From assembly GCA_020434205.1 (NCBI GenBank), contig JAGRBF010000020.1, forward strand, positions 6,501 through 41,259: a stretch of DNA of 34,759 nucleotides, in the 5' to 3' direction. Under the pieces are notes generated by a model that was given only the letters and a program-made list of their open reading frames with translations, was not told where the DNA came from and did not search any database. The stretch is from Calditrichota bacterium. Its GTDB lineage: Bacteria; Calditrichota; Calditrichia; RBG-13-44-9; J075. Below are positions 7,367 to 15,134 of this stretch, in pieces (position 1 is the first letter of the stretch; each line of letters starts with the position of its first letter). The position numbers were made by a program, and so were the translations under genes.

Positions 7367-10300
7367 TTAATAAATAATATTCCATTCCTGCAGGGCCTGC
7401 ACCGCCGGGCGGTAAACCAGGGGATGGAGATGATACATCCCTTTTTTGATTTCCAGATAACCCCGGTTTTGCAGGCGGTTCAGCAGCAGTTGGCTCTCCT
7501 GCTTGTCCAGGTGAAAAATCCGGGCGTGGTTGTCGGCATTCAGGGAGGCGTGCTGCAGAATGGCCGCCAAAGTGAAAAGCTCTTCCGCGGGCAGGTTGTA
7601 CAGCACGGTATTGTCAAAACTGATGGTGGCCGGCAGAGAAACCGTGTCGTCATTGGTGACCGTCACCGAGGATAACCACAGCAAAATGGCCACCGAGATG
7701 TTGCCGGCAGACTTTTGGGTGAGGTCCTTAAAAAAGAGGTCTTCCAGAAATTCCTGGCGGGCGATATCGCTGTCCAGGCGACGGAAACGCCGGTTTTTGG
7801 CGATCTCCGGGGGCAGCTCGTAATGCAGGCGATAGCCGCTTACCCGGTGGCGCTTCAGGATAATCTCGCGGACCTCTTTGTCGCTGCAACTGCCCAGATC
7901 AATAATGGGACGGGTGTATTTCTGGATGCCGATCACCTTGTCCAGGTAAAACCAGCTGTAGGTGGTGCAGGAGAGCACCCAAAAAACGGGGTGACTGGTT
8001 CTGGCGATAAACAGCATAAAAGATTCCAGGGTGTCGAAGCCGTCCACCGTGCGCAGGAAGAGGTTCTGGATGTTCTCCACGATAAAAACCCGCCTTTCGG
8101 CAAGGCCCACAATGTGGTTTTCCAGATCCGCCAGGGTTTTGATCTCCCCGGTTTCCTCGGCGGGCAGCAGCTTGTCCCGCAGGATGGTAAAGAGGTCCTC
8201 CTCCGAGTAAATGGTCTCGTCGGTAAAACTCATCCGAACCACCTTAAAATCCTTAAAATACTGATCCTTGGCGAGGTTTAGCAGGGTGGTGCGACCGTTG
8301 CCCCGCTCGCTGATAATGCTGGTGATAACGTAGTTGCCCTCGATCCACTCCTGCAGGTCCGCCTTTAACTGCCGGGTGGCTTCGGTGCGCTGCATGTAAA
8401 AACGTTCGTCGCTGAGGGGTTTGAGCTCGAACAGGCGCTGGTAAACGTAGGGCAGCTTGCGCACCCGGCTGTTCATGTCGGTCAGAAAGCGAATAAAGCT
8501 GATGGCCTGCTGGGCCGGCGGGGCGGCGATGCCCAGCCACACCTGTACGGTCTGATAACCCTGGTTGAAGTGTTTCCAGCCGGTTTTGCCCAGGATCAGC
8601 AAACGGGTGAAGTAGCGCCGCAACTTGCGGATACTGCGGCGGTAGAGGTGGCGGAATTCCTCGCGGGCCCGGGCGCTGGCCAGGCGCAACTGCAGCTCCA
8701 GGATCTTTTTGCTGCCGGCCAGTTCCCCAACCCCGTTGTCGAAGGTCTCGGCGATTTCCAGCAGGTCGATGTTGGTGCTTTCCACCAGGCTGCCGATAGA
8801 CTCGATCAGATCGCTGACCTGGCGCATGGCCCGATTAAGGCCGTCCTGAACGGCCTGCAGGGATTGGGTGGGGTCGCCGCTTTCCCGCTCTTCGCGGGTC
8901 AGTTGTAAGCCCGCCCCCAGGTTAAATTCCGCGATGTCGTTGATGGTGGAAATCCCCATCAGGATGCGCTGGATACGCTCGTGAAAATTTTTGCTGAAGG
9001 TTTTGTGGGAGGCCTTAAAGGCGCGGAAAAGCTCGTCTTCCACAATATCCTTGAGGGCAACTTTGTGCACCTCGGATTTGGGTTTGAGGTTGCTGAGGTC
9101 GCGCTCCTCGAAGATGACGCTTTCCTCGGACATGGATTCAATAGCCTGACCCAGCCGCTGAATGCAGGAATCCACCGCCCCTTCCAGACGCGCCCGCACC
9201 AGAGCGTCCATCATCATGGGGAGTTTTTCCTGCTGGAGGGATTTGTGCAGCTCCCGGATTTCCCGCACAATGGCCCGGCGCAGGGCGGCGGGGTCCTCGC
9301 TGCTGTGTCCCTCGAACTGCTCCAGGGAATTCCGGATAACCGTGCGGGCCCCTTCGAACACCGGGGAAATCTGCTTGTCCACCTTCAGGGTGGTGGCTTT
9401 GATGACGTCGTACATGATCTGGCGGGTGCGAATCTGCAGGATCCCCAGCTCCAGATCCTTTTGCCATTCCCCGCGCTCCGCGGTAAAATGGGCGTCCCAG
9501 GCATGGCGGTAGTTTTCGAAACGGCGCCGGAAACCCTGCCAGTTTTGTTCGATAACCTGCTGATCGAACTGATTGCCGCGCAGGGCAAAAGTGCCGGCGT
9601 AATCCCACTTGCTCCGGTATTCGCTGAAAAGGGTTTCCTGGTTTTCGTGAAACTTGAGGAAGGTATCCTCCTCAAACCGTTCGAAGGCTTTTTCCAGCAG
9701 AAAAACCGCCTCGATCTGGGTGCTGAGTTTGGACACCCAGCCGTTAAGCTGACCTTCGGTGATCTCCTTGACGCTGTTTTCGTAGTGCTCGGTGGCCAGC
9801 AAAGTGTCCTTGAGGTCCAGATTGAGCTTGTGAAGCTCGTAAAGCTGGCGGGCGGTGGTCTGGAGAAAAGTCGGCCATGCTTCCAGCAAAAAATTTACCG
9901 CGGGCCGGCCCGCAAAAAGCACAAAGTAGCTCCGGGGGTTGAAGAAACGTTCCTCGACCGCCGGGGGTTTGCGGCGAATCCACCGTCCCAGCCGCCGCAC
10001 CGGGCGCAGCAGGCCGCGCACCCTTTTCCCGAAGCGGATATCCACATCTTCTTCGGATTGCGGATCCCAGAAACTTTCCGGGATGGGAATCTGCAGGGTA
10101 TCGGGCAAAGTCTGCAACTCGGGAGTGGCCAGCAGTTCATCGGCAAAAAAGGGGGAGAGGAGGCTATCCGGGATCGCTTCCGTCCAGGCGGAGGCGGCCT
10201 TGAGCGAATTTTCCAGGCGCACCCAAACCTGGCGATTGTCCCGGTCCTTGGGAGATTCCTGGATCAGCAGCAAATCGTTGTGCAATTCTTCCAGAATATT

Positions 10301-10597
10301 CTGATAGGTTTGAAGGGCCAGGCTGCCCTTCTCCGACCACTCGTGCAGATGGTCCTGAACGAACATCTCCAGGGTGGGAAGCAGGGCTTCGAGGATGGAA
10401 CCTGCGCTATGTTCCGGTTGAGGTGAAGGGGTGGTGGTGGGTGTTTCGCTCAACTTTTTTCCAGGCGATTGATATGCGGTTTGGCAGAAATTTGGTGCGG
10501 TTAATTTATTGGAAAAGCCCGGTAAATCAAAGTTTCTTTTGGGGTAAAGATCTCCGCGGGGCGGGTGGAAGAGCGGGGGCCGCCTTTCAAAAAACAT
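7367..10597 (-). CDS. Large P-loop-like (STAND/AAA-type) protein, operon partner of MscS
   Basis: The product is up to 1,076 residues. Residues 60-700 are mostly helical and charged, with coiled-coil character. An NTPase-like module follows: SERGNGRTT at 763-771 is a Walker A-like loop, and RVFIVENIQNLF (Glu841) is a Walker B-like strand, followed by LESFMLFIARTSHPVFWVLSC. The C-terminal 70 residues look like a winged helix (ESQLLLNRLQNRGYLEI). The P-loop is degenerate: the usual first Gly is Ser763 and the usual Lys is Arg769, and Walker B has Glu-Asn. Nucleotide hydrolysis is therefore doubtful. No signal peptide is seen. The first 48 residues look non-coding in character and the ATG lacks a ribosome site; a TTG at 10453 is an alternative start. 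The MscS gene follows 25 bases downstream. Confidence 0.85.
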   Translation of the reverse strand: MFFERRPPLFHPPRGDLYPKRNFDLPGFSNKLTAPNFCQTAYQSPGKKLSETPTTTPSPQPEHSAGSILEALLPTLEMFVQDHLHEWSEKGSLALQTYQNILEELHNDLLLIQESPKDRDNRQVWVRLENSLKAASAWTEAIPDSLLSPFFADELLATPELQTLPDTLQIPIPESFWDPQSEEDVDIRFGKRVRGLLRPVRRLGRWIRRKPPAVEERFFNPRSYFVLFAGRPAVNFLLEAWPTFLQTTARQLYELHKLNLDLKDTLLATEHYENSVKEITEGQLNGWVSKLSTQIEAVFLLEKAFERFEEDTFLKFHENQETLFSEYRSKWDYAGTFALRGNQFDQQVIEQNWQGFRRRFENYRHAWDAHFTAERGEWQKDLELGILQIRTRQIMYDVIKATTLKVDKQISPVFEGARTVIRNSLEQFEGHSSEDPAALRRAIVREIRELHKSLQQEKLPMMMDALVRARLEGAVDSCIQRLGQAIESMSEESVIFEERDLSNLKPKSEVHKVALKDIVEDELFRAFKASHKTFSKNFHERIQRILMGISTINDIAEFNLGAGLQLTREERESGDPTQSLQAVQDGLNRAMRQVSDLIESIGSLVESTNIDLLEIAETFDNGVGELAGSKKILELQLRLASARAREEFRHLYRRSIRKLRRYFTRLLILGKTGWKHFNQGYQTVQVWLGIAAPPAQQAISFIRFLTDMNSRVRKLPYVYQRLFELKPLSDERFYMQRTEATRQLKADLQEWIEGNYVITSIISERGNGRTTLLNLAKDQYFKDFKVVRMSFTDETIYSEEDLFTILRDKLLPAEETGEIKTLADLENHIVGLAERRVFIVENIQNLFLRTVDGFDTLESFMLFIARTSHPVFWVLSCTTYSWFYLDKVIGIQKYTRPIIDLGSCSDKEVREIILKRHRVSGYRLHYELPPEIAKNRRFRRLDSDIARQEFLEDLFFKDLTQKSAGNISVAILLWLSSVTVTNDDTVSLPATISFDNTVLYNLPAEELFTLAAILQHASLNADNHARIFHLDKQESQLLLNRLQNRGYLEIKKGMYHLHPLVYRPAVQALQEWNIIY

Positions 10598-10647
10598 TTT
10601 TGTGATGGTTCCCGTTCAAATTTTGGTGATATTCAACCCGTTAAGCG

Positions 10648-10665
10648 CCGGATGGCAACATCCGG
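10648..10665. other. Hairpin with GCAA tetraloop
   Basis: CCGGATG and CATCCGG form a perfect 7-bp stem around GCAA, a GNRA-type tetraloop; G-T and C-G pairs extend it by two. There is no T-run, so it is not an intrinsic terminator. It lies between the divergent P-loop-like gene and the CBM9-like lipoprotein gene and could belong to either leader. Function unknown. Confidence 0.6.
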
Positions 10666-10854
10666 TGAATTGTTTGTTTGACGATACGTTTGGCAGACGA
10701 CTCGGGTGCGTTACACTTAATGGCGAGTTCCTTAAAGGGTTGTTCTTCCCTATTTCGCGTTTTCGAGGTTTCGCGGTTTAAGTAATGAAAGGCTGCCTAA
10801 CGTCAGTTAAGAAATTTGGCCGAAGGGGGCCCGCACCCCCGGTAAGAGGAGACT

Positions 10855-11664
10855 ATGCAAAGCAAAAACAAATCTTTACGTTGGGGCAAAAATGCCCTTT
10901 TGGTCCTGGTCCTGTTGGGCCTGTGGTCCTGTCGCGGCTCCAAGGTGGAATCCCGCTGGAGCGCCCAGTCGCCCGTTATCGACGGGATCGGGGAAGAATG
11001 GCCCGGGCAAAGCCTGGAATTTGACGACGACCTCGAGCTGGCCTACGGCATCAGCAACAACAAAGAGGTCCTCAGCGTGATGTTCCGATTTGCCGACCAG
11101 CGCCTGGCGCGCCGGATGGAACGGTTGGGATTTACCCTGTGGCTCAATCCCGATCAGGATGAGGACCGGGACTTTGGCCTCTATTATTGTGATCCGGCGG
11201 TGGTTGGCCGTCCGGGCGCCTGGCGGGAAGAGTCCCGGGTTGCCCGTGCCGAAGCGGCCCAGCAGGCCCGGCCGGAGCCCAGCGGACGCTTTTTTATGAT
11301 TCGGAAGGACACCGTGGATTTACCTCACGGTGGCATGCACGGTCTGGAGGCCGCGGTGGGCTATCACGGCGGTTTTTATTGCTTCGAATACCGCATTCCC
11401 CTGGGGCCGGACAACGGGTATTCTCTGGAGGTGACTCCCGGAAAACCGGTGAAGCTGGGTTTTGTGCTCTCCGGCCTGAGCGATGATCAGCAGGATGAAA
11501 TGCGCGACCGGATGGAAGAGGATCGCGAGGTTTTCTCCACCGGCATGGAAGAACCGATGGGCAGCCCGGGCCGGCGCCGCAGCATGGGCGGCCGTTTCGG
11601 CAACATGCGCAGCCTCCTGGAGGAGCGGGAAATGTGGGTGACGGTGAAGTTGAGTGAAAAATAA
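10855..11664 (+). CDS. Lipoprotein with a CBM9-like domain
   Basis: A 269-residue protein with a basic N-terminus, a hydrophobic stretch and a lipobox ending in Cys26 (GLWSC). The mature protein begins with SPVIDGIGEEWPG at 40-51, the typical opening of the CBM9-like sugar-binding beta-sandwich found in many exported proteins. Later blocks (VLSVMFRFAD, GFTLWLNPD, FEYRIPL) fit such a fold. The C-terminal part is Met/Arg/Glu-rich and ends MWVTVKLSEK. Substrate binding is not provable from sequence. A strong ribosome site (AAGAGGAG) precedes the ATG, and a GGGGG/CCCCC hairpin lies just before it. The stop codon lies within the strong terminator that follows, so it is a single-gene unit. Confidence 0.82.
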   Translation: MQSKNKSLRWGKNALLVLVLLGLWSCRGSKVESRWSAQSPVIDGIGEEWPGQSLEFDDDLELAYGISNNKEVLSVMFRFADQRLARRMERLGFTLWLNPDQDEDRDFGLYYCDPAVVGRPGAWREESRVARAEAAQQARPEPSGRFFMIRKDTVDLPHGGMHGLEAAVGYHGGFYCFEYRIPLGPDNGYSLEVTPGKPVKLGFVLSGLSDDQQDEMRDRMEEDREVFSTGMEEPMGSPGRRRSMGGRFGNMRSLLEEREMWVTVKLSEK

Positions 11665-11708
11665 AAGCAGGCAGGCCTATTCGTATAGAAAGGCCTGCCT
11701 GCTTTTTT
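11663..11708. terminator. Strong two-way intrinsic terminator
   Basis: The arms AAAGCAGGCAGGCCT and AGGCCTGCCTGCTTT pair perfectly around a 12-base loop, with six T on the plus side and four on the minus side. It separates the plus-strand CBM9-like lipoprotein gene from the convergent VWA gene and can end both. Confidence 0.93.
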
Positions 11709-11725
11709 GCGTTTTGCCGGGCGGA

Positions 11726-12778
11726 TCAGGGAATCCGGAAAGAAAACCCTTCCGTTGCTTCCCCGCTTTCGTTGCCAATGGTAACCTGCCCGTTAACAAC
11801 CTGTCCCCGGACAAGGGTCTGAAATCCAGCCCCGGCCATTTGCACCTGGACCAATGCGGAGCCCTTGGAGGTTGCCCGGGCAATGTTGGCGTAGATGCTA
11901 AGGACCGAGGAGGAGTCCGTCTCGCTGATCCCGGCGTAGGCGGCATTGGTGCAATTGGCGATGAAACGCATATTCTCGACGGCGCCCGGATCATTTAAGC
12001 CGATGTCCGAGGCCGGCCCCAAACCAATGGTGTAGATGGGGATCTCCAGGTTGTTGGCATAGCTGCAAACGCTGTCCCGGAGGGCCAGGGAGTTGGGTTG
12101 CCCATCGGAAAGTAAAACGATAGCCCGTTCGTAAAGCCCGCGCGGACGTTCCCGGTCTATGTAGCTCAGTATCTCCAGAAGGGACTCGTAGGTTGGGGTT
12201 GCCCCGGATTGGCCTACCAGCTCAATCGCCGCCTTCAGGCTATCGGCGTTCCCGGAAAAGGGTGAGAGCAATTGGGTGTAAAAGAAATTGTTATAGTCGG
12301 GAATGCCCTGGTAAGTGAGAATACAGGCTTGGTAGGGAAGCTGGTTTGTCTCCAGCACGTCGACAAAAAGCTGGGCGCCGGCCACCCGGGTCCGCAGGGG
12401 ATCGTTGTAGACCATGCTGCCGCTGCCATCCAGACTCAGGGCCGCGGCCAGGGGCAGGTTGGAAGGAGAGCTCAGTTGTTCGATCTCCGGCTCGGCGGTG
12501 ATGTTCTCGGGTTCCAGAATTTCGACCCGGATTTCCAGATCGGAGGTAAGAATGGCTTCCCCGGATTCGTCGACCGGCAGGACGGACAGGCCAAATTGCC
12601 CGGTGGTCAGGAAGTCGTTTTCGATCTGCGTCCCGATAACGAAAACCTGATCTACCGCGGCAGGCGGAGGGGCTTCGGTAGGAGACTTGTGACAGCTTTG
12701 AAAGAGAGTGGCCAGGCTTACCAGCAAAAAAAGCATGGCTGCAACAACGGTTTTCTTAAGGATGGTAGGGCTTTTCAT
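11726..12778 (-). CDS. VWA-domain lipoprotein
   Basis: The 350-residue protein begins MKSPTILKK, with a signal peptide and lipobox-like end LFQSC (Cys29). After a beta-rich region comes a von Willebrand factor A domain with an intact metal site: Asp117-x-Ser119-x-Ser121 in LSLDGSGSM, a conserved Thr in GATPTYESL, and the Asp in VLLSDGQPN. VWA domains bind protein partners through a divalent metal. The C-terminal segment is a small beta domain (TLVRGQVVNGQVTIGNESG). The start at 12778 is preceded by GGAGG at 8 bases; an earlier in-frame ATG would place 27 odd residues before the signal. It is the last gene of the minus-strand envelope cluster and is separated from the barrel gene by a hairpin terminator. 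Confidence 0.88.
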   Translation of the reverse strand: MKSPTILKKTVVAAMLFLLVSLATLFQSCHKSPTEAPPPAAVDQVFVIGTQIENDFLTTGQFGLSVLPVDESGEAILTSDLEIRVEILEPENITAEPEIEQLSSPSNLPLAAALSLDGSGSMVYNDPLRTRVAGAQLFVDVLETNQLPYQACILTYQGIPDYNNFFYTQLLSPFSGNADSLKAAIELVGQSGATPTYESLLEILSYIDRERPRGLYERAIVLLSDGQPNSLALRDSVCSYANNLEIPIYTIGLGPASDIGLNDPGAVENMRFIANCTNAAYAGISETDSSSVLSIYANIARATSKGSALVQVQMAGAGFQTLVRGQVVNGQVTIGNESGEATEGFSFRIP

Positions 12779-12812
12779 ATCAAAATCCTCCGTTTGAAAT
12801 TGGTTTCGGAAA

Positions 12813-12840
12813 ACCGGTTTGCCGTTTCCGGCAAACCGGT
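12813..12840 (-). terminator. Intrinsic terminator of the barrel-protein gene
   Basis: A perfect 12-bp stem (ACCGGTTTGCCG with its complement) closes a four-base loop. On the minus strand it begins ten bases after the stop of the outer-membrane gene at 12850 and is followed by TTTT. It may reduce rather than block read-through into the VWA gene, whose start is 35 bases further on. Confidence 0.78.
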
Positions 12841-12849
12841 ACTTCTGTT

Positions 12850-13371
12850 TTAGTTCCACAAGGCTATGCCGACTTCCAGGCCCAGGTAGCTGATGTCGGT
12901 TAGATAATAGACTGCCCGGAGGTCCAACTTGCCGAAATTGACCCCTGCGGCGGGCCCCAGGGTAATTTCACTGCTACCGCTGCCCAGGTAGCCAAAATCG
13001 TCGCCACCCACGCTGACGAAGAAGTAACCCAGATCCCCGCCGACGTAAGGGCGCATTTTCTCGCCTTCTTCCTTGAGGTAATAGCGGGCCCCGGACATGA
13101 TCGGGATTACGGTAAGCGAGAGATCCCCAAACAGATTGTCTGTGGCGCTGTGGCGCAGGAAACCGACAGACCCGGAAAGGGTTATCTTGTCGTCGAACTT
13201 GTAAAAAACGGTTCCCACACCCCCGGCGCCGTTGCCCCAGAAATTGCCGTAACCGCCGGAGCTCATGGCCACCATGCCGCGCGCCCCGTATCCGGAAATT
13301 TCCCGGGCCAGAGTTTGATTCGCTGCGGCCAGAGCCAGAATCATCGCAAATACCATCGTAAACTTTTTCAT
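12850..13371 (-). CDS. Outer-membrane beta-barrel-like protein
   Basis: A 173-residue protein with a clear signal peptide (MKKFTMVFAMILALAAANQTLA, cleavage likely after TLA). The mature part is Gly/Ser-rich with alternating strands, such as YGNFWGNGAGGVGTVFYKF, ITLSGSVGFL, MRPYVGGDLGYFF and YLGLEVGIALWN. It lacks long hydrophobic helices and ends close to an aromatic residue, as small 8-strand barrels do. The start at 13371 follows AAGGAG at 8 bases. No specific family is recognised. It lies between an LPP20-like gene and the VWA lipoprotein gene on the same strand, after a 325-bp gap that could hold its own promoter. Confidence 0.8.
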   Translation of the reverse strand: MKKFTMVFAMILALAAANQTLAREISGYGARGMVAMSSGGYGNFWGNGAGGVGTVFYKFDDKITLSGSVGFLRHSATDNLFGDLSLTVIPIMSGARYYLKEEGEKMRPYVGGDLGYFFVSVGGDDFGYLGSGSSEITLGPAAGVNFGKLDLRAVYYLTDISYLGLEVGIALWN

Positions 13372-13696
13372 AACAGATCTCCTTGAAACGTTTGATGAAG
13401 TTGGGTTTGTTAACTGCTCTACCAAGGATCTGTCGCGCGGCGTGGGAATCTTACAAGGCCGGGGAAATATTTTTTGAGTTTTTCTGGCAAGTAACAGTTT
13501 TTGTTGGATTTGAGTATCGTCTTTTTGCGGTGGAGCAGACCCTGCTCTTCCTGATGGTTGGTCGCGGGGGGATTTCCCTCTATGGGCATGTTCGCCTCGG
13601 ACAAGGCGATTGTGGTGATAGAGGGAGGGGAAAAAAGCCCCGCAACCGGAAGGAATGTTCTTCTCAGAGGCAGGGCGAAGGGGGCAAAGGAGAGGG
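13372..13696. other. 325-bp spacer with small hairpins, no convincing gene
   Basis: Both strands hold open frames of 61-121 codons here, but none has a ribosome site with a plausible product. The spacer contains a short hairpin at 13533-13547 (GAGCAG/CTGCTC). It also has a long-range pairing of TTTCCCTCTAT near 13575 with ATAGAGGGA near 13620. It probably carries the promoter and leader of the barrel gene; I cannot assign promoter elements. Confidence 0.5.
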
Positions 13697-15067
13697 TTAC
13701 CGGACCAGGAATTTCTCCAGCTCGGACAGGACTGGCTCTACCTCGTAACGCTCCAGGGCGGCGTTAAAAGCCTGTTCGTAAGAAAGCCCGGGTGCGCGGG
13801 TTTTGCCTTTGTTGGAGTAGGTTACCTTGTTGCTTTTCAGATCGAGCAATTCCAGCAGCACGGTAACCTCAACCGAATACATCCGGTCGAATTTGCCCAG
13901 GGTGGTGGCGCTTACCTTCAGGTTGATCTGAAAGTCGCTCTCGGCCGGGTTGTCGCTGAATTCCGCGCTTACCGTGGTGGTGAGATGTTCGCTGATCCGG
14001 CCTTGCAGCAAATTGACGTTCGATCCCGTCAGGCCCGCCGGGGGACTGTAAACCGGCCTAAGGGTAACCCGGGGCGGTAACAGGGAAACGTGAAAATCCG
14101 CATAACGTTGGTTGTCCGGGGTAATCCCGTAAATGCCCCGCAGTAGCGGATCCAGACGCAGATTCCAGCCCGGTTGGGCTTTGATGCGCAGGCCGTTGGC
14201 GTCCCAGGTTGCCGACTGGATCACGCAGGTGGCAATGCCCTGCTGGTTAGTGGTGGCCAGGGTATCCAGGTGGGCCGTCTCCCCCTCTGCAACCGAAAAA
14301 CTCACCGGAAGAGCGTGGACCGGCCTGTCCCCGGCCGGCGTTCTGGCAAAAACCCGGGCCTGAACCTGTTTGCGATCCTGGGGACTGAAACGAAGGGTTT
14401 TTTCCACCGCTTCGATATAAATAATCCCGAACAATTGTTTCAACTCCCCGGTGGACATATCGTCGATGTAAAAGGATTCGCCGTTTTCCTGTACCAGCAT
14501 ATCCTGGGTGGCGGCAAAATCTCTGAGGGCGTCCAGGGCGGAGATGTAATTGTCTATAGCCAGCACAAACTGGTCGCTCTCCCGGGCTTTTTGGGCGTTG
14601 CGGAAATTGGAGAGGGCCTTCTGTTTGGCCTTCCCGATGCGTTCCATGAGCCTTTGTTGGTAGGTCGCTTTGCTGATGGAGAGAAAGATCCAATACGTTT
14701 TGCTTTTGGCATCCACGTATTCCTGCTTGTCCAGATCCTCCCCGAACAGGGTTGCCGAGGAACTGGATTTGATGGTCTGTTCGATTTGCTGGGAAATGAA
14801 AAACTGGTCCCCAAGGCGCTTTTGTTTATCCTGCGAAATAATTTCCGAACGGATATAGGTTTCGATCTGGCTGGAAATCTCCGCCAGCGCTTTATCGTAA
14901 AACTTGGTTTTGGCGTCTTTCCTCATGTAACCATGCTGAATGCTGTAGTAGATCTCCCCACTGTTGGGGGGGAGGTAGGTGGCGCTTGCCCAGGCCGGTT
15001 GGCAGTAAGCGGCCTGCCACAATCCGCCCAGCCCCGCCATCAGCATGGCGAACAAAAAGGTTCTCAT
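13697..15067 (-). CDS. Exported LPP20-like domain protein of a CsgG cluster
   Basis: The 456-residue protein begins MRTFLFAMLMAGLGGLWQAA with a signal peptide. Residues about 30-110 (IYYSIQHGYMRKDAKTKFYD, ALAEISSQIETYIRSE) have the helical pattern of the LPP20 domain, a periplasmic fold also found in flagellar and curli-related accessory proteins. A helical region with TPR-like character follows (about 120-210), then beta-rich domains, including one near 245-320 that looks immunoglobulin-like (PVSFSVAEGETAHLDTLATT). The C-terminal part (about 350-456) is again alpha/beta, ending LSELEKFLVR. The start at 15067 is preceded by GGGAG. It is 67 bases downstream of the CsgG-family gene, suggesting joint function in the envelope. 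Family calls are by motif only. Confidence 0.8.
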   Translation of the reverse strand: MRTFLFAMLMAGLGGLWQAAYCQPAWASATYLPPNSGEIYYSIQHGYMRKDAKTKFYDKALAEISSQIETYIRSEIISQDKQKRLGDQFFISQQIEQTIKSSSSATLFGEDLDKQEYVDAKSKTYWIFLSISKATYQQRLMERIGKAKQKALSNFRNAQKARESDQFVLAIDNYISALDALRDFAATQDMLVQENGESFYIDDMSTGELKQLFGIIYIEAVEKTLRFSPQDRKQVQARVFARTPAGDRPVHALPVSFSVAEGETAHLDTLATTNQQGIATCVIQSATWDANGLRIKAQPGWNLRLDPLLRGIYGITPDNQRYADFHVSLLPPRVTLRPVYSPPAGLTGSNVNLLQGRISEHLTTTVSAEFSDNPAESDFQINLKVSATTLGKFDRMYSVEVTVLLELLDLKSNKVTYSNKGKTRAPGLSYEQAFNAALERYEVEPVLSELEKFLVR

Positions 15068-15134
15068 GGAAACAACTCCCTTTTTTGAATGGTAAGCCCC
15101 GACCGCTTTGGGATTCGGGCAGGGCGACCGGGTT

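Noticed and set aside
8981-10426. A 481-codon open frame antisense to the large P-loop-like gene
   Set aside because: It is a shadow of GC-rich coding on the minus strand. It has no ribosome site, its product is low-complexity Gly/Pro/Leu-rich, and the minus frame has coherent domains.
10648-10665. The GCAA hairpin as an intrinsic terminator
   Set aside because: No T-run on either strand and no gene ends near it; both neighbouring genes start away from it.
13383-13748. A 121-codon plus-strand frame in the spacer before the barrel gene
   Set aside because: No ribosome site; the product changes from hydrophobic to low-complexity Gly/Arg/Lys and overlaps the end of the LPP20-like gene.
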